DNA of 44,435 bases from JAKCDU01 sp035551615 (GTDB lineage Bacteria; Actinomycetota; Acidimicrobiia; Acidimicrobiales; Palsa-688), in NCBI GenBank assembly GCA_035551615.1, contig DASZNC010000037.1, positions 1 to 44,435 of the forward strand, given 5' to 3'. Both the position numbers and the translations under genes were made by a program. Below, one piece after another: positions 23,322-32,417 of the stretch (positions are counted from its first letter, which is position 1; the number at the start of each line of letters is the position of its first letter). The notes beneath the pieces were generated by a model that was not told where the DNA came from, did not search any database, and saw nothing but the letters and a program-made list of their open reading frames with translations.

Positions 23322-24575
23322 TCACTCCGCGGTGGGCCCGGCGCCTTCCGGGCCGACCGGGGGCCGCACCGGCCCGGCGTCCCGGTTCCGCCGGACCAGC
23401 GGCAGAGCGACCACGGCCAGGCCCACGGTGGTGATCCCCGACAGGAAGAGCGTCCCGGACGCCCCCAGTCCGGCGGTCAAAGGCCCACCCAGCACGGTTC
23501 CGAGCGGCGACGACGCGACCAGAATCCCGCTGCGGGCGGCCAGCACCGCCGTCAACTGCGCCTTCGGCGTCTCGTCCTGGAACAACGTGAACGACAGAGC
23601 CGGGTACGGCCCGTAGATGGCGCCGCCCACGGCGAAGGCGATCAGGGTGGGCGCCAGCGCAGAGGTGATCCCGAACACGGTGACGGCCAATCCCCAACCG
23701 GCGATGACGCCCACCATCGTGGTCCACAGCCGGAGGCGGGGGAGGGTGCCGGCGGCCAGCCCACCGACCAGGGCGCCGAGGCCGAACACCGCCCAGTACA
23801 GGCCGAGCACCGACACCGTGTGGTGATCGGCCACGAACACCGGCAGCGCCACCTCGACCGGCCCGTAGAGGAAGTAGAACCCGAAGGTTATGACCAGCAG
23901 GGCGAGTAGCTGCGGATTGCGGCGCAGGAGGGTCCAGCCACCCTGGCCGGGGTCGGGCGCGTCGGTATGGGCGATCGGATCGGGCAGGCGCCCTACGGCG
24001 ACGGCCAGGGCCACGTAGCTGGCGGCGTCGGCGGCGATGAGAACGGACGGATCGGCGAAGGTGATGATGGCCCCGGCCAGAGCCGGCCCGACGACGACCG
24101 ATAGAGAGTCCAGGCTGCTCATCAACGAGTTGGCCGCCATCCGCAGATCGGGCTCGGCCAGTTCGGCGATGAGCGAGTAGCGGCCGGCGTAACCCCAGGA
24201 CATCAGGAGGGAGCCGATCGCGAGTAACCCGATGTACAGGCCCGGGTTGAGGCCGCCGGCGACCCGGACGATGGGTATGGCGGCCATGGCCAGGGCCCGG
24301 AGGAGGCAGTCCAGGAGCACCAGCCGCCGGCTCGAGACCGCGCTCAGCCACCGCCGCAGCACGAGTGCCCCGAGGGCGGCCGGCAGTGAGTAGGCCGCCA
24401 GGGACGCGCCGACGATGAGCGAGCGGTGCGGGCAGGCGCCGATCCGCAGAGCCAGGGCGGCCACACTCACGACGCTCATGCCGTCGCCCACCAGGGAGAC
24501 GCCGTAACCGGACAGCAGGATCCGCACGGGCCGGGGCTGCAGCACCCGTCCGTAACGCCCCGGAACCAGCTTCAC
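23322..24575 (-). CDS. MFS transporter
   Basis: A 417-residue, about 12-helix major facilitator resembling MFS_3/enterobactin-exporter-like proteins: LSGYGVSLVGDGMSVVSVAA in helix 1, NSLMSSLDSLSVVVGPALAG in helix 5, and YWAVFGLGALVGGLAAGTL in the second half. The GTG at 24575 starts it, preceded by a weak purine-rich sequence. The last 25 residues are hydrophilic and Pro-rich (GPVRPPVGPEGAGPTAE). It converges with the oxidoreductase-methyltransferase gene and is divergent from the LLM gene. The substrate is not apparent. Confidence 0.9.
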   Translation of the reverse strand: MKLVPGRYGRVLQPRPVRILLSGYGVSLVGDGMSVVSVAALALRIGACPHRSLIVGASLAAYSLPAALGALVLRRWLSAVSSRRLVLLDCLLRALAMAAIPIVRVAGGLNPGLYIGLLAIGSLLMSWGYAGRYSLIAELAEPDLRMAANSLMSSLDSLSVVVGPALAGAIITFADPSVLIAADAASYVALAVAVGRLPDPIAHTDAPDPGQGGWTLLRRNPQLLALLVITFGFYFLYGPVEVALPVFVADHHTVSVLGLYWAVFGLGALVGGLAAGTLPRLRLWTTMVGVIAGWGLAVTVFGITSALAPTLIAFAVGGAIYGPYPALSFTLFQDETPKAQLTAVLAARSGILVASSPLGTVLGGPLTAGLGASGTLFLSGITTVGLAVVALPLVRRNRDAGPVRPPVGPEGAGPTAE

Positions 24576-24671
24576 GGGCGCGCCGCCTCCACGGGTCGTC
24601 GGTGGATCGGCGTCACCCGGGCAGTCTGCCCTTCCCGGTCCCGCCGGGCGAACCCTCTACAGTCCCAGCCC

Positions 24672-25649
24672 ATGAAGATCTCCTGCGGTCTGGCTCCGTC
24701 GCTGTCAGTAGTCGAGCACGCCCAACTGGCGGAAGAACTCGGCTACGACCGGGTCTGGCTGTACGACTCGCCGGCCATCTACATGGACATCTGGGTGTCC
24801 CTGGGCCGCATCGCCGAGCGCACCAACCGGATCGGGCTGGGGACGGCGGTGCTGGTCCCCAGCCTGCGGGGCGTGGTGGCCACGGCGGCGGCTATTGCCA
24901 CGGTCGAGGCGGCCGCGCCGGGCCGGCTGGCGTGCGGCTTCGGCACCGGGGCGACCGCCCGTTGGGCTCTGGGCCAGAGGCCGCTGACCTTGAAGGCGAC
25001 CGGGGAGTTCCTGCGCCAGCTGCGCGGTCTCCTCCGGGGCGAGGTCGTGATGGTCGACGGCGCGGCCACGCAGATGTGCCACGTGCCCGGCTACGCCCCC
25101 TCCCGGCCGATCGATGTGCCCCTGCTGTTCAGCGCCCTCGGGCCGAAGGGCCAGGAGCTGGCCCGCACCGATGCCGATGGGATCATGACGGTCGGGTTCG
25201 CCCTGGGCGGCTTCGACTGGAGCGCCCAGCTGGTCCTGGGCACAGTGCTCGATCCGGGCGAGCTCGTTACCTCCGAGCGGGTCAAAGAGTCGGCCGGTCC
25301 GTGGTACACCATCATGGCCCACGGCGCCTGGGAGTCCGACCCGGCGGCGGCCGACTTCTTTCCCGGCGGCGCCGAATGGCGGGCCCGGCTCGAGGCGACC
25401 TGCCCGGAAGGGGAGCGCCACCTGGTCGTCCACGAAGGTCACGCGGCCAAGGTCACCGACCTGGATCGCATCCTGGTCGACGCCGCCGGCGAGGGGATCA
25501 CCGGGCTGAGCTGGCTGGCCGAAGCCGACGCCATGGCGGCCCGGTTGGAGGAGGCCGCGGCCGGCGGATCGACCGAGGTGATCTACGCCCCGAGCGGCCC
25601 GGACATCGCCCGGGAGCTGAAGGCGTTCGCATCCGCCGCCGGCGTCTGA
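24672..25649 (+). CDS. LLM-class flavin/F420-dependent oxidoreductase
   Basis: A 325-residue luciferase-like protein. MKISCGLAPSLSVVEHAQLA at the N-terminus, LGYDRVWLYDSPAIYMDIWV, then RIGLGTAVLVPSLRG and LACGFGTGATARWALGQRPL are all family features; the mid and C-terminal regions also resemble this class. The ATG at 24672 starts the recognisable fold. The longer in-frame start at 24426 overlaps the divergent MFS gene and adds no similarity. It is shorter and diverges from the LLM protein at 9239-10099. Probably a coenzyme F420 or FMN-dependent oxidoreductase; the substrate is unknown. Confidence 0.9.
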   Translation: MKISCGLAPSLSVVEHAQLAEELGYDRVWLYDSPAIYMDIWVSLGRIAERTNRIGLGTAVLVPSLRGVVATAAAIATVEAAAPGRLACGFGTGATARWALGQRPLTLKATGEFLRQLRGLLRGEVVMVDGAATQMCHVPGYAPSRPIDVPLLFSALGPKGQELARTDADGIMTVGFALGGFDWSAQLVLGTVLDPGELVTSERVKESAGPWYTIMAHGAWESDPAAADFFPGGAEWRARLEATCPEGERHLVVHEGHAAKVTDLDRILVDAAGEGITGLSWLAEADAMAARLEEAAAGGSTEVIYAPSGPDIARELKAFASAAGV

Positions 25650-25680
25650 GCGGTGAGCGACTCGGTCGCCGGCTCAGCGA

Positions 25681-27729
25681 TCAGTGCGACTCGGCCGCCG
25701 CCGGCCGGGTGTCCGGACCGACGTCGGCCAGGGAGCCGGGTACCTGCCACGCGTCCCGGCGGCCCAGCCACCCCTCGACCTGTTCGGGCGGCATCGGGCG
25801 GGCGAAGAGGAAGCCCTGGGCCCGGTGGCATCCGAGGTCCCGCAGCAGCGACGCGACCAGTTCGAGCTCGACACCCTCGGCCACCGTCTCCACCCCGAGG
25901 CTGGCCGCCAGGTGGATGATCGAGCGGACGATCAGCGCATTGCGCGGGTCGTCGGCCATCGATCCGACGAACGTGCGATCCAGCTTGATCTCGTCGACCG
26001 GCAGGTCCCGCAGCTGGATGATCGACGAGTAGCCGGTCCCGAAGTCGTCGATCGACACGCCGACCTCCATGTCCCGGAGCTCGTCCAGCACCCACCTGAC
26101 CGTTTCGTTGTCGAGGGCGGCGACACTCTCGGTGACCTCAATGGTCAAAGCGGAGGCCGGTACCGTCACCGCGGCCAGCGACTCGCGCACCTGGCGGGGG
26201 AAGTGGCGGTCCTCCAGGTTGCGCACCGACACGTTGACCGCCAGCCGGACCCGGCGGCCGGCCGCCCACCACCTGTCCAGATGACTCAACGCTTCGTTCA
26301 TGACCCAGGCGGTGAGGGGTCCGATCAGTTCGGACTGCTCGGCGAGCGGCATGAACGCGCTGGGCGGGATGATGCCCCGAGTCGGATGGCGCCAGCGGAT
26401 CAGCGCCTCGAATCCGATCGTGTCGCTGGTCTCGAGGCTGACCTGGGGCTGGAACTCGAGGAAGAGGGCGGCATCGTCCATGGCCGCCCGTAGGTCGGTC
26501 AGCAGCCCCAGCCGGCCGATCGAGTCGGGGATGGGACCGGGCTCATGCACGTGCACACCGTCCCGATTGGTCTTGGCCGAGTACATGGCCTCATCAGCCC
26601 GACTCATCAGGGACGTGCCGTCCAACCCGTGCTCGGGGGCCACCGCCAGGCCCGCACTGGCCCGGAGCGGCACCGGTAGGCCGTCCAACTCGAGGGTCTG
26701 GTTGATGGTGTCGACGAAGCGCCGAGTGGCGGTGACGGCGGCGTCGATCGACTCGACGTGGGTCAGTACCACGGCGAACTCGTCGCCGCCGAGACGGGCG
26801 GCCAGATCCCCGGCCCTCAGGACCTGGCTGAGCCGGTCGGCCACCTCGACCAGGACGCGATCGCCGATCTGGTGGCCCAGATTGTCGTTGATGGCCTTGA
26901 ACCCATCGAGATCGAGGACCACCACACCGACCATCTCCCGCCGCCGGGCGGCCGCCGTCAGGGCATTGTCCAGGTACTGGTCGAACAGGCGCCGGTTGGC
27001 CAGATCGGTCAGTAGGTCATGGGTGGCCTCGTGCCGGCGGGACAGGGCCAGGCGGGCGGTGTTGTAGACGATCGCCGTCGTGATCAGCAGCGGCGGGACG
27101 AGCAGGAGGCTCCGCTGCGCCGACACCACGAGGGTCGGGGCCAGAGCGATGAGCATGATGTCGGTCTTCATCGTGTCCAGCCCGTGGCTGCGCACCACCG
27201 TCCGTATCCGCATGCTGCCGCTCAGGGCGATGACACCACAGGTGGCGAAGAAGTTGACCGCGAACACGACGAGGAAGGCGGCCACCGTAGCGGCGAACCA
27301 GGGCAGCCCGGGAGGGCCGGGGTGCTGCAGTGCGCCGGCCTGCCCGGTGCCCTCCAGGATGACCGCGCCGAGACTGACGGCGACGGTGATGTTGGAAACG
27401 TTGAAGACGACCTTCACCATCGGCTTGCCGGCGCGCAGGTCGGCCACGAGGAACAGCCCGGCGCTGAGCGCCACCGCCACGATGGGCGAGGCCATGAGCA
27501 GCATGGCCATGAGGAACGTCCAGCTGGCGGTGACGTCGCCGCGGTTCTCGAAGGCCAGCCACCGGAGGGGGAGCATCTCGGTGACCAGGGCACACCCAGC
27601 CAGCAGCCAGACCGCACCGGGGTTCGAGCCGAGCAGATCGTGGCCGAGGGATCCGAACGCGTCGAAGCCGGCCCCGATCGTGGCGAGGACGGCCAGCACA
27701 ACTATGTAGACAGCAACGCTTCGCCGCAT
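25681..27729 (-). CDS. Membrane GGDEF-EAL cyclic-di-GMP protein
   Basis: A 682-residue protein. Residues 1 to about 230 form six to eight membrane helices. A GGDEF domain (about 235-390) has THDLLTDLANRRLF and an intact LGGDEF at about 313-318. An EAL domain (about 405-660) has intact FEALIRWRHP at about 438, IDDFGTGYSS, EIKLDRTFV and VETVAEGVE. Both catalytic motifs are complete, so synthesis or hydrolysis of c-di-GMP are both possible. I use the ATG at 27729; a TTG at 27738 is also open, and no clear ribosome site helps choose. The protein presumably senses a signal with its membrane domain. Confidence 0.94.
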   Translation of the reverse strand: MRRSVAVYIVVLAVLATIGAGFDAFGSLGHDLLGSNPGAVWLLAGCALVTEMLPLRWLAFENRGDVTASWTFLMAMLLMASPIVAVALSAGLFLVADLRAGKPMVKVVFNVSNITVAVSLGAVILEGTGQAGALQHPGPPGLPWFAATVAAFLVVFAVNFFATCGVIALSGSMRIRTVVRSHGLDTMKTDIMLIALAPTLVVSAQRSLLLVPPLLITTAIVYNTARLALSRRHEATHDLLTDLANRRLFDQYLDNALTAAARRREMVGVVVLDLDGFKAINDNLGHQIGDRVLVEVADRLSQVLRAGDLAARLGGDEFAVVLTHVESIDAAVTATRRFVDTINQTLELDGLPVPLRASAGLAVAPEHGLDGTSLMSRADEAMYSAKTNRDGVHVHEPGPIPDSIGRLGLLTDLRAAMDDAALFLEFQPQVSLETSDTIGFEALIRWRHPTRGIIPPSAFMPLAEQSELIGPLTAWVMNEALSHLDRWWAAGRRVRLAVNVSVRNLEDRHFPRQVRESLAAVTVPASALTIEVTESVAALDNETVRWVLDELRDMEVGVSIDDFGTGYSSIIQLRDLPVDEIKLDRTFVGSMADDPRNALIVRSIIHLAASLGVETVAEGVELELVASLLRDLGCHRAQGFLFARPMPPEQVEGWLGRRDAWQVPGSLADVGPDTRPAAAESH

Positions 27730-28090
27730 CGTTGCCAAGAGATCGAACGTGTGGTCGTCGCGCTTTAGAGAGCCGAACTCACCACTTGACGACCGATGGG
27801 TTCTGGTTGCTCGTCACCGTTGGTAGCTCCTCGCTGTGGCCGATCGCCGGGATCATGCGGGTGGGCGACGACGATGGTGGCACGCCCTGCGGCGGCGACC
27901 AAGGGCCCTTCTCGGATGGGGCCCAGCTGCCGTCGAAACCGGATCCGCTAAAGCACGGCGCCGGATGTGCCGAAGGGCAGCCGGTTACGCCGACCGAGGG
28001 CCATCGACCTGGATGACGCAGCGGCCGCCGGCGCCCTGGTGGTGCGGGGCGCCGGCGAGCAGCTGTACCGAGTGCGGGACTGACCGCCGA
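27730..28090. other. Intergenic region with a gene remnant and an inverted repeat
   Basis: No complete gene is supported here. On the plus strand, about 27967-28083 is an open stretch whose last 27 codons (AIDLDDAAAAGALVVRGAGE then QLYRVRD and a stop) have strong GC3 bias typical of this genome, as in the 3' end of a lost gene; a TAA lies upstream in frame at about 27949. Near the GGDEF-EAL start, GGTCGTC (27753-27759) and GACGACC (27788-27794) form an inverted repeat with a 28-base loop in its leader. Confidence 0.45.
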
Positions 28091-29572
28091 TCAGACGGTG
28101 GCCGGCTCGATGGTGGGCTCCTCCGGCCCGGCGGCCGGGTCGGTGACCTCGGCCGCCGACCGGGGGGAGGCGATCGGAGCGAAGATGACGAAGATGGCGC
28201 CGACCAGGGCGACGGCGGCGCTCACCCGGAACGCGATCACCGCGCCCTGGGTGCTGGCCAGGGCCAGGTTGGTCCCATGGGCGGCCGATGAGCGCATGTG
28301 CCGCAGAGCCAGGGTGGCCAGGACCGACAGGCCGACGGCGCCGCCGATCTGCTGACTGGTCTGGCCGATCCCTGACGCCAGGCTGGCATCCTGCTCGGTG
28401 ACCTCGTGGACCGAGGCGTTCCCGAAGGCGGCGAAGCTGAGCCCCGAGCCGAAGGCCAGGACGATCATGGCCGGCAGGATCTGGCCGACGTAGGAGCCGT
28501 GCACGGTGATCCGGGAAAGGAGCAGCAGCCCGCCCGAGATGCACAGGGCGCCGGTCGCCAGGATGGGCTTCGGGCCGATGCGGGTGATGAAGGCGCTTGA
28601 CAGGGCGATGCCGATGCCGATGACCACGCCGAACGGCAGGTAGGAGACGCCGGTCTGCAGGGTGGAGTAGCCCTCGTCCTGCTGCAGGTAGAGCGTCAGC
28701 AGGTAGAACATGGTGAAGAACACGCTGGCGAAGAACAGGTTGGCGATGTTGGCGCTCACCCGGGTGCCGTTGCGCATGAAGCCGACCGGCACCAGCGGGT
28801 CGGGGGCGCGCCGCTCCCGCAGCACAAAGGCGGTCAGGAACACCACCCCGGCGACCATCGATGCCACCACCGGAGCCGAACCCCAGGGGTGGTTGCCGGC
28901 GGCGATGAACCCGTACACGATCCCGACCAGGCCGAGGGTGCCGATGACGGCGCCCTCCACGTCGGGCCGGGGCGCATCGTGGGCCCGCTCCGCCTTGCTC
29001 TCCTGCACCAGCCGGGTGGTGGCAAAAGCGGCGAAGATGCCGACCGGCACGTTGACGTAGAAGATCCAGCGCCAGTCGGCGACGGTTATCAACAGTCCGG
29101 AGATCACCGGGCCGAGCGTTCCGCCCAGGCCGGCCACGCCGCCGAAGATGCCGATGGCCTGGGCCCGCTCCTTGGGGTCGGTGAACAGGAGGGCGACCAG
29201 ACCGAAGGCGGCCGGGGAGGCGAGCGCCTCGCCCACACCTTGGAGGAACCGGCTGGCTACGAGCATCCCGGCGTCGACCGACGCCCCGCTCATGGCCGAC
29301 GCAGCGGCGAAGACCAGCAGGCCCAGAATGAACAGGCGCCGCCGGCCGAGCAGGTCGCTCAACCGACCGCCCAGCAGGAGCAGCCCGCCCGCCGTCAGCA
29401 CGTAGCCGTCGACGACCCAGGCCAGCCCGGCCCGGCTGAAGTGGAGATCGGTCTCGATGTGGGGAAGCGCCACATTGACCACGGTGACGTCGAGCACCAG
29501 CATGAACTGCACGATGGCGATGACGCTGAGCGCCCGCCAGCGTCGGGGATCGAGGGCCTGCGTCTGACTCAT
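28091..29572 (-). CDS. DHA2-family (EmrB/QacA) MFS exporter
   Basis: A 493-residue, 14-helix major facilitator. Motif A is GGRLSDLLGRRRLFILGL, and the DHA2 hallmarks are FMLVLDVTVVNVALPHIETD in helix 1, GPVISGLLITVADWRWIFYV in motif C/after helix 5, and ASLASGIGQTSQQIGGAVGL late in the protein. It exports drugs or other toxic compounds using the proton gradient. The ATG at 29572 has AAGG 8 bases upstream; a GTG at 29581 is an alternative. A GGACA-N5-TGTCC dyad lies 26 bases upstream of the start, suggesting repression by a regulator that is not adjacent here. Confidence 0.95.
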   Translation of the reverse strand: MSQTQALDPRRWRALSVIAIVQFMLVLDVTVVNVALPHIETDLHFSRAGLAWVVDGYVLTAGGLLLLGGRLSDLLGRRRLFILGLLVFAAASAMSGASVDAGMLVASRFLQGVGEALASPAAFGLVALLFTDPKERAQAIGIFGGVAGLGGTLGPVISGLLITVADWRWIFYVNVPVGIFAAFATTRLVQESKAERAHDAPRPDVEGAVIGTLGLVGIVYGFIAAGNHPWGSAPVVASMVAGVVFLTAFVLRERRAPDPLVPVGFMRNGTRVSANIANLFFASVFFTMFYLLTLYLQQDEGYSTLQTGVSYLPFGVVIGIGIALSSAFITRIGPKPILATGALCISGGLLLLSRITVHGSYVGQILPAMIVLAFGSGLSFAAFGNASVHEVTEQDASLASGIGQTSQQIGGAVGLSVLATLALRHMRSSAAHGTNLALASTQGAVIAFRVSAAVALVGAIFVIFAPIASPRSAAEVTDPAAGPEEPTIEPATV

Positions 29573-29597
29573 GCTGCTCACCTTAAATCTCTAAACA

Positions 29598-29612
29598 GGA
29601 CACGTACTGTCC
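29598..29612. promoter_or_regulatory. Dyad upstream of the DHA2 exporter
   Basis: GGACA-cgtac-TGTCC, a perfect 5-bp-arm inverted repeat, lies just upstream of the exporter start and close to the expected promoter. TetR-like operators often look like this. No cognate regulator is adjacent. Confidence 0.45.
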
Positions 29613-29724
29613 GGGTTTAACGGGAATTCCGAAGTAGGGACGGGGGTGGGGGCCCGGACTCATCGTGCGTCGTGACGCGGAGCGGGGCACCCGGCCGACG
29701 ATACGAGTTGAAGTGCGGTTCAGG

Positions 29725-31368
29725 TCAAGGGAATATCCGGGGCCAGCCCCGGCCGCCGGCCGGTACCGAACTGGCCGCCGCCGTGGCCACGTCGCGGGGG
29801 TAGGTCCGGGTGGCCTGGAAGAGGAAGTAGGCGCTGGCCGCGAGCGGGAGGAGCATGACCAGGAACGTGTTGCGCAGCCCGATGACATCGGAGAGGGCAC
29901 CGAACAGCAACGGGGCCAGGGCCTGGGCCATCGTGCGCAGGAACGTCCGGACGCCCTCGGCCCGGCCCCAGAGATGGGACGGCATGATGTCCAGCCGGGC
30001 GGCATCGATGGGCGGGTTCTGGGTGGACAGCGCGAACGCGGCGACGATCACGTAGGGCAGGGCGGTGGCCACGCTGTGGGTCAGCAGGGCGGGCACGAAC
30101 AGGATGACGGTACCGGTGGCGCCCAGGGCCGGCACCAGTATGCGGGCCTGCATCCGGCCCCGGTGCAGCCAGGCGTCGCTCAGAGGCCCGGCGGTGACCA
30201 CGCCCAGAACGGCGCCGGCGCCGATGGCGATCATCAGCAGGTTGGCCAGGGCGGTGCCGACGTGGTAGCGCCCCTTGACGAACTCCACCCCGAAGGTCTG
30301 AACCCCGGCGAGGAAGTAGTAGCCGCAGGCGCTGGACACGATCAGCGCCACATTCGTCCGCAACGACAGCACGTAGCGGACGGAGGCGACGAATCCCATG
30401 TTCCCCCGATGGGCCTGATCGACCAGTCTGTAGTCCGGCTCGATGCCACTGGCGGCGGCCAGCCGCTGGGCATCGGTGATCTCGGGGGCGTCGTCGGGGG
30501 CGACCTGGCGGGCGGCGGCGAACTCCCGCTCGGCCTCCTCGTAGGCGCCCTTCGGCTGGAACCGCCCGGGCGGGGGCGGCGGCGGGGCCGTCCACTGGTA
30601 CCCGGTCCACTCCTCCTCGTCGGAGGCCGGCTCGGGATCGGTCGGCGCGCCGCTGACCGGCGGCCGGTCGGCCACGATCGGATTGGCCCCGCCGCGCGCC
30701 GGTTCGGGCAGCCGGGACGCCACCCAGGCCAGCGGGAAGGCGGCCAGGCCGAGGATGACGAACGCGGCCTGCCACGAGATGGCCGATATGTCGCCGGTGA
30801 TGGTGAAGCCGACGCCCGCGCCCAGGAGCTCGCCGGACAGGATGTAGCTGTAGATCACCCCCCGCTCGGAGCTCGGGAAGTAGTCGCCGACCAGTGACGC
30901 GATCGGGGGACCTGACGCAGCGGTGACCACTCCGAGGCCCAGGCGCCAGAGGAGAAGCGTCCCGAACGACCCGGCCGTGGCGCTCATGACCATGGCCAGC
31001 CCCCAGAGCACGATCGACACCGACAGCGTCCAGGTGCGGCTGACCCGGTCGGCGAGAAAGCCGAACGGCAGGGCGGCGACGGCGCCGACCATGGAGTTCA
31101 CCGCCACCAGGAGACCGACGTCGGTGTTGTCGATGTGCAGGCTGCTCCGTAGGGCGGTCGCCGACGCACCGACCGTGGCCGCATCGGCGCTGGCCAGGGC
31201 CAGGATGCAGGCCAGGGTGACGATGACCCGGGTCCGCACCGGACCCCCGAAGCGGACGGTGAGGCGCTGACCGCCGTAGGCCGCCGCCCGGGAGGCCATC
31301 TGCGCCGCCGAGTGCAGCCGGGGGGCGCTGCGGCGCAGCCGGCGCTCCCCGGATCCTGCGGTGCTCAC
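29725..31368 (-). CDS. MFS transporter with long central loop
   Basis: A 547-residue major facilitator. The first half has the Spinster/GlpT-like LPFGFLADRVSRTWTLSVSI and GDYFPSSERGVIYSYILSGE. Between helices 6 and 7 there is a hydrophilic loop of about 100 residues (about 225-325), Pro-rich and acidic (EPASDEEEWTGYQWTAPPPP), which is unusual for the family. The second half resumes helices (VALIVSSACGYYFLAGVQTF). It ends with a Pro/Gly/Arg-rich tail. The GTG start is at 31368. It is in the same orientation as the DHA2 exporter 152 bases downstream. The substrate is unknown. Confidence 0.88.
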   Translation of the reverse strand: MSTAGSGERRLRRSAPRLHSAAQMASRAAAYGGQRLTVRFGGPVRTRVIVTLACILALASADAATVGASATALRSSLHIDNTDVGLLVAVNSMVGAVAALPFGFLADRVSRTWTLSVSIVLWGLAMVMSATAGSFGTLLLWRLGLGVVTAASGPPIASLVGDYFPSSERGVIYSYILSGELLGAGVGFTITGDISAISWQAAFVILGLAAFPLAWVASRLPEPARGGANPIVADRPPVSGAPTDPEPASDEEEWTGYQWTAPPPPPPGRFQPKGAYEEAEREFAAARQVAPDDAPEITDAQRLAAASGIEPDYRLVDQAHRGNMGFVASVRYVLSLRTNVALIVSSACGYYFLAGVQTFGVEFVKGRYHVGTALANLLMIAIGAGAVLGVVTAGPLSDAWLHRGRMQARILVPALGATGTVILFVPALLTHSVATALPYVIVAAFALSTQNPPIDAARLDIMPSHLWGRAEGVRTFLRTMAQALAPLLFGALSDVIGLRNTFLVMLLPLAASAYFLFQATRTYPRDVATAAASSVPAGGRGWPRIFP

Positions 31369-31568
31369 CCGAGGAGCCTACGTCGCCGACCGGCGATGCC
31401 GGCGCAGGGTCGCCGGCCCCGGTGAGGAGACGATCGGGCCATTACCGGCCCTGCGATCGGTCGGCCGGCCCGCTCCAGAGGGTGAAGGTCTAGACCGAAC
31501 GGGCCATTTGCGGGCGGGCACCGACGCTGGCCCGAAAGGCGGCACCGGGCCGATCCGACAACATCTGG

Positions 31569-32315
31569 GTGCGGATCAAGAACGACCGTCGGAGCTCGGA
31601 CCGGGACGCGCTCGTCACCGCCGCCGCTGCCGCCGGCATCGCGGTGCTCGCTGTCTCGGCCGTGGCCCGGCATGCATTGTCGGTCGTGTCGTGGTTCAGC
31701 CCGTCGATCGACGTCGCCGTCTTCATCCTGGCCACCGTGGCCGCCGCCATCGGCTTCACCGACGCCTGGACCGAGCGGGACCGGCGCCCGTTGCCGCTCG
31801 CTTCGGCCACGCTCACCGTCGGGCTGCTGTGGTTGGCGAACGTCCCGACGTACGCCTCGACCCAGACGAGGGTGGGCCTGGGCCTCCTCGCCCACACCGT
31901 CGGGCCCGTCCTATGGGTGCTGTCCTGGGCGTGGACCCGTCCCGTGTTCCTGCGTCATCCCAGCCGCTCGATCCTGTCGAGCGCCGCCGGCGCAGTGCTC
32001 TCCGCCTCCGCCCTGGTGGTCGGTGCCCTGCTCCTTCTGCCGCATCTACCGGTGCTGGCCCATGGCACCCGGGCCACTGAGCTCACCCGGTTCCTCGCCG
32101 TGGCCGCCGTCGTTCCCCTGGCCTGGAGCGCATGGCTGTTCCGGCGATCCGGTCCCGTGGACCATTCCGGGGACGGGTCCGTCGTCGGCCTCCAGCCGTC
32201 CGGTCCGGACGCGGCCGCCATCGAATCGGCTCCGTTCGTGGCCGGCATGGTCCTCCTCTGCTTCCAGGGGGCGGCCGCCGGAATCCCCCATGACCGGTTC
32301 TCGATCGCCGGGTAG
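31569..32315 (+). CDS. Membrane sensor N-terminal half of a split diguanylate cyclase
   Basis: A 248-residue membrane protein of about seven helices, starting at GTG 31569 (VRIKNDRRSSDRDALVTAAA). It resembles the membrane input domain of bacterial GGDEF proteins rather than a known enzyme. It ends at an amber codon (32313-32315). Reading through that codon in the same frame gives ALILARVLAFGLIAFGQLRR, an eighth helix, then EARRRADELLLLHASTEAFS, which joins the GAF-PAS-GGDEF protein that follows. The two open frames are therefore best seen as one gene of 767 codons interrupted by a single stop. No ribosome site is obvious for the start. Confidence 0.75.
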   Translation: MRIKNDRRSSDRDALVTAAAAAGIAVLAVSAVARHALSVVSWFSPSIDVAVFILATVAAAIGFTDAWTERDRRPLPLASATLTVGLLWLANVPTYASTQTRVGLGLLAHTVGPVLWVLSWAWTRPVFLRHPSRSILSSAAGAVLSASALVVGALLLLPHLPVLAHGTRATELTRFLAVAAVVPLAWSAWLFRRSGPVDHSGDGSVVGLQPSGPDAAAIESAPFVAGMVLLCFQGAAAGIPHDRFSIAG

Positions 32316-32417
32316 GCGCTGATCCTGGCCCGGGTACTGGCGTTCGGGCTGATCGCGTTCGGGCAGCTGCGCCGCTACGGCGGCCACGCCGTCGAGGCCC
32401 GCCGGCGGGCCGACGAG

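Noticed and set aside
27836..28291. Plus-strand 151-codon open frame
   Set aside because: Its second half is antisense to the DHA2 exporter and its first half has no coding bias; only a short tail in another frame looks coding-like.
31487..31496. GGTCTAGACC palindrome as a fourth copy of the TAGAC-N6-GTCTA operator
   Set aside because: Half-sites are adjacent without the 6-base spacer, so it does not match the tetR/MFS sites; no regulator is adjacent.
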